Assembly: GCF_014595955.1 (NCBI RefSeq)
Contig: NZ_JABVCF010000013.1
Span: forward strand, 1-62,633
Source: Pseudaminobacter soli (ex Zhang et al. 2022)
Lineage (GTDB): Bacteria > Pseudomonadota > Alphaproteobacteria > Rhizobiales > Rhizobiaceae
Direction of reading: 5' to 3'
Length of the DNA: 62,633 nt
In this document: positions 51,155 to 59,719 of the stretch, one piece after another
Numbering within the stretch: position 1 is the first letter of the stretch
How the letters are laid out: every line of letters begins with the position of its first letter
The notes under the pieces: generated by a model
What the model was told of the DNA's origin: nothing
Databases searched by the model: none
Seen by the model: only the letters and a program-made list of their open reading frames with translations
Position numbers and translations under genes: made by a program

Positions 51155-52590
51155 TGCACGAACCCCGCTACGACCAGCATGACCGCGCCGATCAGCACGA
51201 CGATCTGGCTGCGCCAGTCGCTGACGATGAAGACCACCGGGTCGTCGTGGAGTTCGTCTCGGCGCGCCAGGATCCAGATACGCATGATGAGATAGAGGAC
51301 GATCGGGGCGAGCGGCCAGACCATCCAGGGATGCGGGTAGAGCTCTCGGACCGCAGCGCTGTCGATGTAGAGCGCCAGCACCAGCGCCGCCGAGAACGCC
51401 GAGGCCATGCCGGCCTGTGCTACGATTTCCTGGTCCTCGGCCCGGTAGCCGCGGCCGGCGATGCGCTCTCCGGGCACCAGCGCCGACGAGCGCAGTTCGA
51501 CGTAACGCTTCACCAAGGCCAGCGACAGGAAGAAGAAGCTCGAGAAAGCAAGCAGCCAGAAGGAGACCTCGATATTGGTGGCTGCCGCCCCAGCCAGTAG
51601 GCGCATCGTGTAGAGCCCGGCGAGCATCAGCACGTCGATCAGCAGCATCCGCTTGATCGACAGCGAATAGGCGGTCGTCGCCAAGAGATAGCCGAGAAGG
51701 ACCGCCCAGAAGAGCGGCGGCAGGAAAGCGACGGCAGCGAAGCTGACCGCGAGTAGCGCAAACATCGATAAGATGCCGAACCGCATCGACAGTATGCCGC
51801 TGGCGAATGGCCGGTGGCGCTTGGTCGGGTGGCGGCGGTCGAGCGCAAGGTCGAAGAAGTCGTTGAGGATGTAGATAGCCGATGCCGCAGTACTGAAGGC
51901 GATGAACGCCACGAGGCAGGACAGCAGCATCCCGACGTTGAAGTATTCGTGCGAGAGCACCATCGGGACCGCGATCAGCCCGTTCTTCAGCCATTGATGC
52001 ACGCGCAGCATCTTGAGGATGGTCCGAAGGGTCGGCTTCGGGGTCTCGATCTCAGCGCAGCCATGCTCGGCACGCCACCGGGCGGCGCTGCGGTCCGGCG
52101 CCACGACGGTCGCCTGCCGGGCGGCGTCGAAGATGTGCAGGTCATGCCGGCTGTTGCCGAAATAGTCGAAGCCGCCGTCACCATAGGCCTTCACCAGCGC
52201 GGCGCGCTTCACCCGGGCGGTGAAGTTCTCGCGTCCGTCAGTCGCCAGCACCGCGTCGAATACGCCGAGATGCACCGCGATTGCTTCCGCGAATTTGCGC
52301 GGCGTGCCGGTCGCCAGGATCAGCTTGCGCCCGCCGGCATGTTCGGCATGCAGCCTGTCGAGCACTTCCTTGCGATAGGGCAGCGCGGCTGGGTCGATCT
52401 CGATGCGCCGGGCGATCTCGCACTTCAGCGAGGCGGGGCCCTTCAGCAGCCAGAACGGCACGAGGAAGAAGAGCAGCGGGTTCTTCCGCAGCAGCAGGAA
52501 CAGTCCTTCCCACAGAAGATCGGTTGCGATCAGCGTGCCGTCGAGATCGACGGCAAGAGGAACCGCATTGTTGTCGGACCGGACGTCCAT
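51151..52590 (-). CDS. HAD phosphatase-UbiA prenyltransferase fusion, polyprenyl-phosphate 5-phosphoribosyltransferase-like
   Basis: The 479-residue protein has an N-terminal HAD-like domain (DLDGT with Asp15/Asp17, LATGTPRKF, YFGNSRHD) and a C-terminal UbiA membrane domain. Its Asp-rich motif NDFFDLALDRRHPTKRHRP (243-261) is the form used by Rv3806c-type enzymes, which move phosphoribose from PRPP to a polyprenyl phosphate, rather than quinone prenyltransferases. The HAD domain could remove the 5-phosphate, joining two steps that mycobacteria encode separately. It is the first gene of the cluster and is translationally coupled to the DprE1-like gene. A related protein, NoeC, serves arabinosylation of Nod factors in Azorhizobium, as I recall. 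Confidence 0.82.
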   Translation of the reverse strand: MDVRSDNNAVPLAVDLDGTLIATDLLWEGLFLLLRKNPLLFFLVPFWLLKGPASLKCEIARRIEIDPAALPYRKEVLDRLHAEHAGGRKLILATGTPRKFAEAIAVHLGVFDAVLATDGRENFTARVKRAALVKAYGDGGFDYFGNSRHDLHIFDAARQATVVAPDRSAARWRAEHGCAEIETPKPTLRTILKMLRVHQWLKNGLIAVPMVLSHEYFNVGMLLSCLVAFIAFSTAASAIYILNDFFDLALDRRHPTKRHRPFASGILSMRFGILSMFALLAVSFAAVAFLPPLFWAVLLGYLLATTAYSLSIKRMLLIDVLMLAGLYTMRLLAGAAATNIEVSFWLLAFSSFFFLSLALVKRYVELRSSALVPGERIAGRGYRAEDQEIVAQAGMASAFSAALVLALYIDSAAVRELYPHPWMVWPLAPIVLYLIMRIWILARRDELHDDPVVFIVSDWRSQIVVLIGAVMLVVAGFVQ

Positions 52591-52749
52591 GCCTTCAGTT
52601 TCCGCGCCTGCCTGATTGACGCCTTTGGTCGCGTCTTGAGGCCGGTCGTAGCGGAACGACGGTTAAGCACGGTTAATTCAGGTGTCCCTCAAGACCACTG
52701 AAGCAACAGCTTTCATGAACAGGGTTAAGCTGCGGGAATCGGAAAAGAT

Positions 52750-52775
52750 AAAAGGCCGAGCAATTTGCCCGGCCC
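52750..52775 (-). terminator. Terminator of the small secreted-protein gene
   Basis: GGCCGAGCAA and TTGCCCGGCC (about 52754-52774) form a stem with one mismatch; on the minus strand it is followed by TTTTATCTTTT. It lies about 30 bases after the stop at 52806. Confidence 0.75.
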
Positions 52776-52805
52776 TGCCTCACATCTGCTTGTGACAGGA
52801 AGCGC

Positions 52806-53069
52806 TTACTTGATGCGCGCCGCTCCGCCAGAGATCTCGAGCGTCTCCGATCCGGTCAGCGCCTCACGGTCGCCGTTTGGCATCGTCACGAAGCAGCCCG
52901 ACGCGCAGAACTCGACCGTCTCTCCGGCCGCGATCGCCAGTTCGCTGCGCGCTCCGCCCTCCGTGACGATGAGCGTCCGCACCTCAGTGTCGAGATTGAT
53001 CGCGCTCGCGGCATGCGCCGCTCCTGAGCCCGCGAACAGGCAAAGCGCAGCGACGAAGAGGTTCCTCAT
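52806..53069 (-). CDS. Small secreted protein of unknown function
   Basis: The 87-residue protein has a clear signal peptide (MRNLFVAALCLFAGSGAAHA) and a compact mature part with a Cys pair (FCASGCF) that may form a disulfide. It is transcribed alone, upstream of a good terminator and downstream of the MscS gene. I recognise no characterised family. Confidence 0.72.
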   Translation of the reverse strand: MRNLFVAALCLFAGSGAAHAASAINLDTEVRTLIVTEGGARSELAIAAGETVEFCASGCFVTMPNGDREALTGSETLEISGGAARIK

Positions 53070-53168
53070 GACTTACCGGTGTCTCCACCGCCTCTGGTTG
53101 AGCGGGCCCCTGCCCGTTGCACGAAGCTTTATAGGGCAATGTAGCTGAATGCCAACTGAACGGCCCGT

Positions 53169-55694
53169 TCAGCTGTCGGACGTCTCGTCGACCGGTTCCG
53201 TACCGCGCTTGCGACGCTTGCGGCCGAGCAGCCTCCCGCGTTCCTCCACTTCCTTCAGCGCCTCTTCGCGCCGCTCAACGGTCGCTTCGAGTTCGGCATG
53301 GGCGCGGTCGTCATCCGCCTGCCATTGCCGTTTCTCGTGCTCTTCCCAGACCCGGACCTGCTTCTGCGGGAAAGGCATTTGGATGCCTTCGCGCTCGAAC
53401 GCGTCGAGAATAGCAAAGCGCAGATCGTTGCGAACGCCGCCTCCCGCGGTCACGTCCGGCAGAAATGCCTGCGCCTCGAAGTTCATTGCAGTCTCGCCAA
53501 AGCTCACAAACGACACGAATGGCTCGGGATTCTTCAGAACCGCAGGGTGGCTCTGGACGATCTCCAAAAGGAGAGCATAGACCGTGCGAGCGTCGGTGCC
53601 GTATGCGACCGCGACCGGCACCTCGATCCGGCCGATCTTGTTGCGATGCGTCCAGTTGCCGACGGCGCTGTTGATGAGCTCCGAGTTCGGCAGGATCACC
53701 GTCTGGCGCTGTCCGGTCTCGATCTCGGTGGCGCGCACACTGATCTTCCTCACGGTGCCCGAGACCTGACCGGCGACGATCCAGTCGCCCGCCTTGAACG
53801 GCCGCTCGACCAACAGGATCAGTCCGGAGACGAAGTTCGACACCACATTCTGCAGGCCGAAACCGATACCGAGCGAAAGGCCACCGGCGATCAGCGCGAT
53901 ATTGGAGAGGTCTATGCCCGCCGCCGACACAGAGACGAGGGCCGCCAGCGCCAGGCCCGCGTAGCCGACCACAGTCCGGATCGAATTGCGCACTCCCAGG
54001 TCGACGCGACCCCGGGCCATGACCGAGCCGTCCAGCCACCGCTGGAACCAGCGGGTCAGGAAGTAGCCGATGACGAATACCAGCACGCCCCAGAGCAGCC
54101 CGGTGAGCGACAGCGTGAAGGAGCCGATCTGGACGCCGGTGGCGACCTTGCGCACCCAGGCCATCATGTCGCCGGGCTGGAATCCCCATTGCAGCAGGAT
54201 CAGCGGCAGGCCGAGGATCACGACTATGATGTTTATCAGGAGGCTGGCAGCGAGCCCTAGCTGGTCGAGTCCGGTCTCATCGAGATTGAGCCATCGCTTA
54301 AAGCGCTTGCCGACGCGGGTTTTGGCGAAAGCTCCCTCCTCGGACACCGCCCGTGAGGAGAGGAAGCCGATATACATCGTCACCAGGAGCGCGCCAGTCC
54401 AGACGATCTGCTGCGAGATGAACCGAGCGAGACCGATGTAGCCGAGCAGGGCCGCAATGATCGTCACCACCCCGAGCAGATAGAGGAAGCAGCGCACCAA
54501 AAGCGGCCAGGGACGCGGCCTGCCGTCCTGGTCGCGGAACGGTTTCACCAGACCGCCGGCCGCGACCAGTACGCCGATCAGCACCGTTGCGATCAGCGCC
54601 TCGCCGACCGTGAGCGCCAGCGGGGCATCGAGCGCCTCGTAGATGTTGACCAGAAGGAAATCGACGCCGCTGAAGGCTGCGACCGCGGACATGATCCAGA
54701 GCAGCTTGGTGGCAGCGCCCGAGCGGACGGGGATAAGCCTCCACTCCGGCAGGCGCGGCGACAGCACCGCGCCGCCGAGACGATGGACGAAGAAGACCAG
54801 TCCGATGACGGCGAAGAGCGCGGCAAGCATGCTGCCGATGTCGCCGCGCAGCACGCCGAAATAGTCGAAGAAGAAGTAGGTCGCGCCAAGGAAGACGCCG
54901 AGCGCCGCAGATGGCAGCAGCGTCGACCAGAACGCCACGGAGAGCCGGCTGAGATAGGTCGGCTCCCTCTGTTCCGGGTCGGCGCCGATGAGATGGCCGA
55001 ACAGGCGGCGTCCGCCGATCATCAGAACCGCAGCCGCAACCAGTGCGAAGAACGCTGCGGTCAGCACGGAGCTCAGCTTGAAATTGAAAACGAAGCGCAG
55101 CCACGCCGAGATCGATCGCCAGAAATCGTAGGCGGTGTTTTCGAAGGCGACGACCACCTGGCCGGCAAGGTCGAGATTGATCTCGTAGCGCTTCGTAAGC
55201 AGTTTCGAAAACAGTTCGCGGCGTAGGTCGGCTACACGCGAAACCAGGTTGTTCACGCGGATCGAGAGATCCTCGGCAGTGCCGAGCGTCGCATTGATCT
55301 CGGATTTTTCCGCGGCCAGCGCCGCCCGTTCCGCCTTGATGATCTCCGATTCAGGGGGAGCCCCCGATGCGGGAGGTGGACCGAGCTGTTCCAGGCGGTC
55401 ATTGATCTCGGCGAGACGGGGCCGGAACGCGGTGCTGCCGACGATCAGTTCGCGGCCGACCTCCTCCAATTGCAGCCTGGTCTCCGCGAGCCGCAGGTCG
55501 TCCTCCGAGAACTCCCGCATGCTCTTCTCGAGTTGCTCGGTGCGGGATTGCAGGCGCTTGAGCACGTCGCGCTGCTCCTCGACCAATGGCGAGGCTCGAT
55601 CGTCCGGCGCCTGCGCATAGGACGGCAGCGGCGCAAGCGCCGACAAACTCAAGAAGATCAGAGCCAGGATGACCCGGCAGAGGTGGCTCGGCAT
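53169..55694 (-). CDS. Large MscS-family mechanosensitive channel with DUF3772 domain
   Basis: The 841-residue protein has a signal peptide (to about residue 27), a periplasmic coiled-coil region with Glu/Arg-rich helices (about 35-180, DUF3772-like), several membrane segments, and the MscS core from about residue 590: pore helix around LSLGIGFGLQNVVSNFVSG and the following beta domain. A charged cytoplasmic tail (HAELEATVERREEALKEVEE) ends the protein. It releases solutes on hypo-osmotic shock. It is convergent with nothing and lies 101 bases after mfd in the same direction. Confidence 0.9.
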   Translation of the reverse strand: MPSHLCRVILALIFLSLSALAPLPSYAQAPDDRASPLVEEQRDVLKRLQSRTEQLEKSMREFSEDDLRLAETRLQLEEVGRELIVGSTAFRPRLAEINDRLEQLGPPPASGAPPESEIIKAERAALAAEKSEINATLGTAEDLSIRVNNLVSRVADLRRELFSKLLTKRYEINLDLAGQVVVAFENTAYDFWRSISAWLRFVFNFKLSSVLTAAFFALVAAAVLMIGGRRLFGHLIGADPEQREPTYLSRLSVAFWSTLLPSAALGVFLGATYFFFDYFGVLRGDIGSMLAALFAVIGLVFFVHRLGGAVLSPRLPEWRLIPVRSGAATKLLWIMSAVAAFSGVDFLLVNIYEALDAPLALTVGEALIATVLIGVLVAAGGLVKPFRDQDGRPRPWPLLVRCFLYLLGVVTIIAALLGYIGLARFISQQIVWTGALLVTMYIGFLSSRAVSEEGAFAKTRVGKRFKRWLNLDETGLDQLGLAASLLINIIVVILGLPLILLQWGFQPGDMMAWVRKVATGVQIGSFTLSLTGLLWGVLVFVIGYFLTRWFQRWLDGSVMARGRVDLGVRNSIRTVVGYAGLALAALVSVSAAGIDLSNIALIAGGLSLGIGFGLQNVVSNFVSGLILLVERPFKAGDWIVAGQVSGTVRKISVRATEIETGQRQTVILPNSELINSAVGNWTHRNKIGRIEVPVAVAYGTDARTVYALLLEIVQSHPAVLKNPEPFVSFVSFGETAMNFEAQAFLPDVTAGGGVRNDLRFAILDAFEREGIQMPFPQKQVRVWEEHEKRQWQADDDRAHAELEATVERREEALKEVEERGRLLGRKRRKRGTEPVDETSDS

Positions 55695-55795
55695 TCAGGA
55701 AAGTGCTCTGGCTGTTGTCCGCCCGCCGGCAGTGTTAACGGGCCGCCGCGGCATCGGCAAGGCGGCCGCAGTCGGCGCCAACGCACGATCCGCGA

Positions 55796-58700
55796 TCACG
55801 CCGCCTTGTCGACCATCCGCGCCAACTGCGTCATGACGACTGCAGCACCCGAAAGCCGCTTCTCGGGGTTCGGCCAGTCGCGGATGAAGACGATGCTGTG
55901 GTCCGGCCGGATCTTCGCCATCGATCCCTGCTCGCCGATGTAGCGCACCAGCCCCGCCGGATTCGGGAACTCCCGCTTGCGGAACTGGATGACCGCGCCT
56001 TTGGGGCCGGCGTCCAGCTTCTCGACATTCGCCTTGCGGCACAGGCTCTTGATGAAGACGATCTTCAGCAGGTGCTCGACCTCCGTCGGCAGCGGCCCGA
56101 AGCGGTCGATGAGTTCGGCGGCGAATGCGTCGATGTCCTCGGTGGTCTCGAGATCGGCCATGCGGCGGTAAAGCGCCAGCCGCAGCTGCAAGTCGGGCAC
56201 GAAATCCTCGGGGATCATAACGGCAGTGCCGACGCCGATCTGCGGCGACCAGTCGCCGTCCGACACCGGCGCGGTGCCTCGCACCTCGGCCACGGCCTCT
56301 TCCAGCATCTGCTGGTAGAGCTCGAAGCCCACTTCCTTGATGTGGCCGGACTGCTCTTCGCCGAGCAGATTGCCTGCGCCGCGGATATCGAGGTCGTGGC
56401 TCGCGAGTTGGAAGCCGGCGCCGAGCGTGTCGAGCGATTGCAGCACCTTCAGGCGCCGGTCGGCCGTGTCCGTCAGCTTGCGGTTCGCCGGTAGCGTGAA
56501 CAGCGCATAGGCGCGGGTCTTCGAGCGTCCCACGCGGCCGCGAAGCTGATAGAGCTGCGCCAGGCCGAACATGTCGGCTCGGTGAACGACCAGCGTGTTG
56601 GCCGTCGGGATGTCCAGCCCGGATTCGACAATCGTGGTCGAGAGCAGCACGTCATACTGCCCGTCGTAGAAGGCGTTCATGACGTCGTCGAGCTCGCCGG
56701 CCGGCATCTGCCCGTGCGCGACCGCTACCTTCAGTTCCGGCACCTGCTCGTGCAGGAAATCCTTCACCTCGGAGAGATCGGCGATGCGCGGCACGACGTA
56801 AAAGCTCTGGCCGCCGCGATAGCGTTCGCGCAGCAGCGTCTCGCGGATGACCAGCGGGTCGAACGGCGAGATGAAAGTGCGCACGGCGAGGCGGTCGACT
56901 GGCGGCGTGGCGATCAGCGACAACTCGCGCACCCCCGTGAGCGCCAGTTGCAGCGTGCGCGGGATCGGCGTGGCCGAGAGCGTGAGCACGTGCACGTCGC
57001 TCTTCAACTCCTTCAGGCGCTCCTTGTGCTTGACGCCGAAGTGCTGCTCCTCGTCGATGATCAGTAGGCCGAGGTTCTTGAAGGAAACGCCCGAGCCGAG
57101 CAGCGCGTGCGTGCCGACCACGATGTCGACCGTACCGTCGCTGATACCCTTCTTGGTCTCGGCCAACTCCTTGGCGGTGACCATGCGCGAGGCCTGGCGA
57201 ACTTTCACCGGTAGGCCGGCGAAGCGTTTGGCGAAGGTGCTGTAGTGCTGGCGCGCCAGCAGCGTCGTCGGCACGACAACGGCCACCTGAAAGCCCTCCA
57301 AGGCCGCGAGGAAGGCCGCCCGCAGCGCCACCTCTGTCTTGCCGAAGCCGACGTCGCCGCAGATCAGCCGATCCATCGGGCGGCCGGCGGAGAGGTCCTC
57401 CATTACCGAGTCGATGGCGCGCTGCTGGTCCTCTGTCTCCTCGTAGGGGAACCGCGCGGCGAATTCGCCATAGACGCCGTCCGGAGGCATGATCACCGGC
57501 GCGCCGCGCAACTGCCGCTCGGCCGCGAGTTGGATCAACTGGTCCGCCATCTCCAGCAGTCGCCGCTTGAGCTTGGCCTTGCGCGCCTGCCAGGCGCCGC
57601 CACCGAGCTTGTCCAGCGCCACATCGGCGGAATCGGAGCCGTAGCGCGACAACAGCTCGATGTTCTCGACCGGCAGGAACAGACGGTCGTCGCCGGAATA
57701 GCGAATTTCGAGGCAGTCGTGTGGGGCTCCGAGCGCCTCGATGGTCTTGAGCCCGACAAAACGCCCGATTCCATGCTCGGCGTGGACGACGATGTCGCCG
57801 GTCGAAAGCGATGCGGCTTCGGAGATGAAGTCGGCCGCCTTCTTGCGCTTCGAGCGGCGGACCAGGCGGTCGCCGAGGATGTCCTGCTCGGCGATGACGG
57901 CGAGTTTTTCGGTGACGAAGCCGGCCTCGATGGGCAGCACCGTCAGGCCGGCTTGGCCGGGGCCGAGTTTCTCGACCTCGGCCAGCGTGGCGACCGGCTT
58001 CAGATTGCCCAGTCCGTGCTCGCCAAGAATCTGCGAAAGGCGCCCGAGCGAACCTTCCGTCCAGCCGGCGACGACCACCTTTCGCTTGTCGGCGCGCAGC
58101 GAGGCGATGTGGTCGACGGCAGCGTTGAAGACGTTGACGGCCGGGTCGGCGCGTTCAAGCTCAAAACCCCTGCCAGTCTTTGACCCGGCATGCAGAAGCT
58201 GGCGCCCGCTCGTCTCCGGCGCGTCGAAGGGGGAGAACTCCGCCGATAGCCGGTCCTGCAACCCAGGGGCGACGTCCTCCGGCGACAGGTACATGGCCGA
58301 TGGCGCTACCGGTCGATAGGGAACCGCGTCCTTCAGAGCGCTGCCGGCCTGTTGCCGGCGCGCCTGGTAGTGATCCTCGATCTGGGCGTGGCGTTCGGCC
58401 ATCGCCTCCGGCGCCAGATGGTCGAGGACGAAGGGAGCGGTCGGCAGGTAGTCGAACAGCGTTTCCAGACCGTCGTAGAAGAACGGCAGCCAGTGCTCCA
58501 TGCCGGCAAAACGCCGGCCCTCCGACACCGCCGCATAGAGGGCGTCATCGCGGTTGGGCGCTCCGAACGCCTCGATGTAGCTGCGGCGGAAGCGGGCGAT
58601 CGTGTCGGGCGTCAGCGCGACCTCGCTCATCGCCTGCAGCGTGAGCTCATTTCGCTGGCCGGTCGTGCGCTGCGTCGCCACGTCGAAGGCGCGAATCGAA

Positions 58701-59290
58701 TCGAGCGTGTCGCCGAAGAAGTCGAGCCGCAGCGCCTCCGCGCCGCCCGGCGCGAACAGATCGACGATGCCGCCGCGCACAGCGTATTCGCCGACTTCGC
58801 GGACGGTCGCAACGCGGTCGAAGCCGGAGTTCTCCAGCCGCTCGATCAGCGTCTTCATGTCGACCTGATTGCCGGTGCGGGAACGGAAGGTCTGCGCCTC
58901 GATCAACGCGCGCGGCGGCATCCGCTGCATCAACGCCCTGACCGTGGTGAGCACAACGGCGCGATGTGGCTTCTCTGCGAGCGCGATCATGCCGGCCATC
59001 GCCTCGACGCGCCGCGCCACGGCATCGGCGCCGGGCGAGACGCGATCGTAGGGCAGGCAGTCCCAGGCGGGCAGTTCCAGTTGCGGCAGGTCGGGCGCGA
59101 CGAAGGCAAGCGCGTCCGCTATGGCCGGAAGGCGCTGCCCGTCGCGCGCGACGAAAACAACCGGTCCGTCGGGTGCGGCCTCCGACGACAGCTTTGCCAG
59201 CGCGAACGCCTCGTAGCCTTCGGCGACTTCATCGATGAGCACGGGCCCAGTGCGGTCCTTGCGCAGGCCGAGCGTAGGAATGAGCGACAT
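55796..59290 (-). CDS. mfd: Transcription-repair coupling factor
   Basis: The 1164-residue protein has the UvrB-like N-terminal part, the CarD-like RNA polymerase interaction domain (GDIVVHAEHGIGRFVGLKTI, about 500-520) and a superfamily 2 helicase core: GDVGFGKTEVA, DEEQHFG, SATPIPRTL and the TRG motif region, ending with the C-terminal regulatory domain. It removes stalled RNA polymerase and recruits UvrABC. The order mfd-sdhE-recG is typical in Rhizobiales. Length is normal. Confidence 0.96.
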   Translation of the reverse strand: MSLIPTLGLRKDRTGPVLIDEVAEGYEAFALAKLSSEAAPDGPVVFVARDGQRLPAIADALAFVAPDLPQLELPAWDCLPYDRVSPGADAVARRVEAMAGMIALAEKPHRAVVLTTVRALMQRMPPRALIEAQTFRSRTGNQVDMKTLIERLENSGFDRVATVREVGEYAVRGGIVDLFAPGGAEALRLDFFGDTLDSIRAFDVATQRTTGQRNELTLQAMSEVALTPDTIARFRRSYIEAFGAPNRDDALYAAVSEGRRFAGMEHWLPFFYDGLETLFDYLPTAPFVLDHLAPEAMAERHAQIEDHYQARRQQAGSALKDAVPYRPVAPSAMYLSPEDVAPGLQDRLSAEFSPFDAPETSGRQLLHAGSKTGRGFELERADPAVNVFNAAVDHIASLRADKRKVVVAGWTEGSLGRLSQILGEHGLGNLKPVATLAEVEKLGPGQAGLTVLPIEAGFVTEKLAVIAEQDILGDRLVRRSKRKKAADFISEAASLSTGDIVVHAEHGIGRFVGLKTIEALGAPHDCLEIRYSGDDRLFLPVENIELLSRYGSDSADVALDKLGGGAWQARKAKLKRRLLEMADQLIQLAAERQLRGAPVIMPPDGVYGEFAARFPYEETEDQQRAIDSVMEDLSAGRPMDRLICGDVGFGKTEVALRAAFLAALEGFQVAVVVPTTLLARQHYSTFAKRFAGLPVKVRQASRMVTAKELAETKKGISDGTVDIVVGTHALLGSGVSFKNLGLLIIDEEQHFGVKHKERLKELKSDVHVLTLSATPIPRTLQLALTGVRELSLIATPPVDRLAVRTFISPFDPLVIRETLLRERYRGGQSFYVVPRIADLSEVKDFLHEQVPELKVAVAHGQMPAGELDDVMNAFYDGQYDVLLSTTIVESGLDIPTANTLVVHRADMFGLAQLYQLRGRVGRSKTRAYALFTLPANRKLTDTADRRLKVLQSLDTLGAGFQLASHDLDIRGAGNLLGEEQSGHIKEVGFELYQQMLEEAVAEVRGTAPVSDGDWSPQIGVGTAVMIPEDFVPDLQLRLALYRRMADLETTEDIDAFAAELIDRFGPLPTEVEHLLKIVFIKSLCRKANVEKLDAGPKGAVIQFRKREFPNPAGLVRYIGEQGSMAKIRPDHSIVFIRDWPNPEKRLSGAAVVMTQLARMVDKAA

Positions 59291-59300
59291 GAATTCAGCT

Positions 59301-59588
59301 TCAGAACGTCATCGCGCGTCGGAAGGCGATGATCTGTTGGAGAATCGTGGATTGCTCCCGCTCTGGTATCGGCTGCTCACCGGTCAGCCAGGGCAGGAGA
59401 ATGGTGTCGGGAACTTCGAGCAAGCTTTCATATTGTTCGAGTTCCGCGTCGGTCAAGACGTCGATTGTTGCATCGACAAAGCTGCCGAGGATCAGGTCGA
59501 CCTCGCGCATCCCGCGATGCCATGAGCGGAACAGGAGCTTGCGCCGCCTGGCGTCCAGGCCGTCCGTCGATCGCGTGGTTCCGGTCAT
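59301..59588 (-). CDS. sdhE: Succinate dehydrogenase assembly factor SdhE (DUF339)
   Basis: The 95-residue protein carries the RGxxE motif (Arg25-Gly26-Met27-Arg28-Glu29 in SWHRGMREVDLILG) needed for covalent flavinylation of SdhA. I take the ATG at 59588, preceded by GGAGCAGGG, instead of a start 11 codons earlier. It lies 10 bases before mfd in the same direction and is divergent from recG. Confidence 0.92.
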   Translation of the reverse strand: MTGTTRSTDGLDARRRKLLFRSWHRGMREVDLILGSFVDATIDVLTDAELEQYESLLEVPDTILLPWLTGEQPIPEREQSTILQQIIAFRRAMTF

Positions 59589-59719
59589 TCCCTGCTCCGT
59601 TTGCGCGGCATATAGCGCCACCGGGCGATGGTGTCATGCTCGCGTGAGATGTATGGACTCTTCGACATGACGACCGCACCTGCTTCACGCCACTACTTCC
59701 CGACGGGTTGCCGCTGACG
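59589..59719. promoter_or_regulatory. Divergent promoter region sdhE/recG
   Basis: This 131-base spacer separates sdhE-mfd (minus) from recG (plus) and must hold both promoters. I cannot name a clear -35/-10 pair. Confidence 0.4.

Noticed and set aside
49802-51994. Fusion of the DprE1-like protein with an upstream 280-residue domain
   Set aside because: The extra sequence is a frame shadow of the HAD-UbiA gene; the ATG at 51154 gives the normal DprE1 N-terminus with ATGA coupling.
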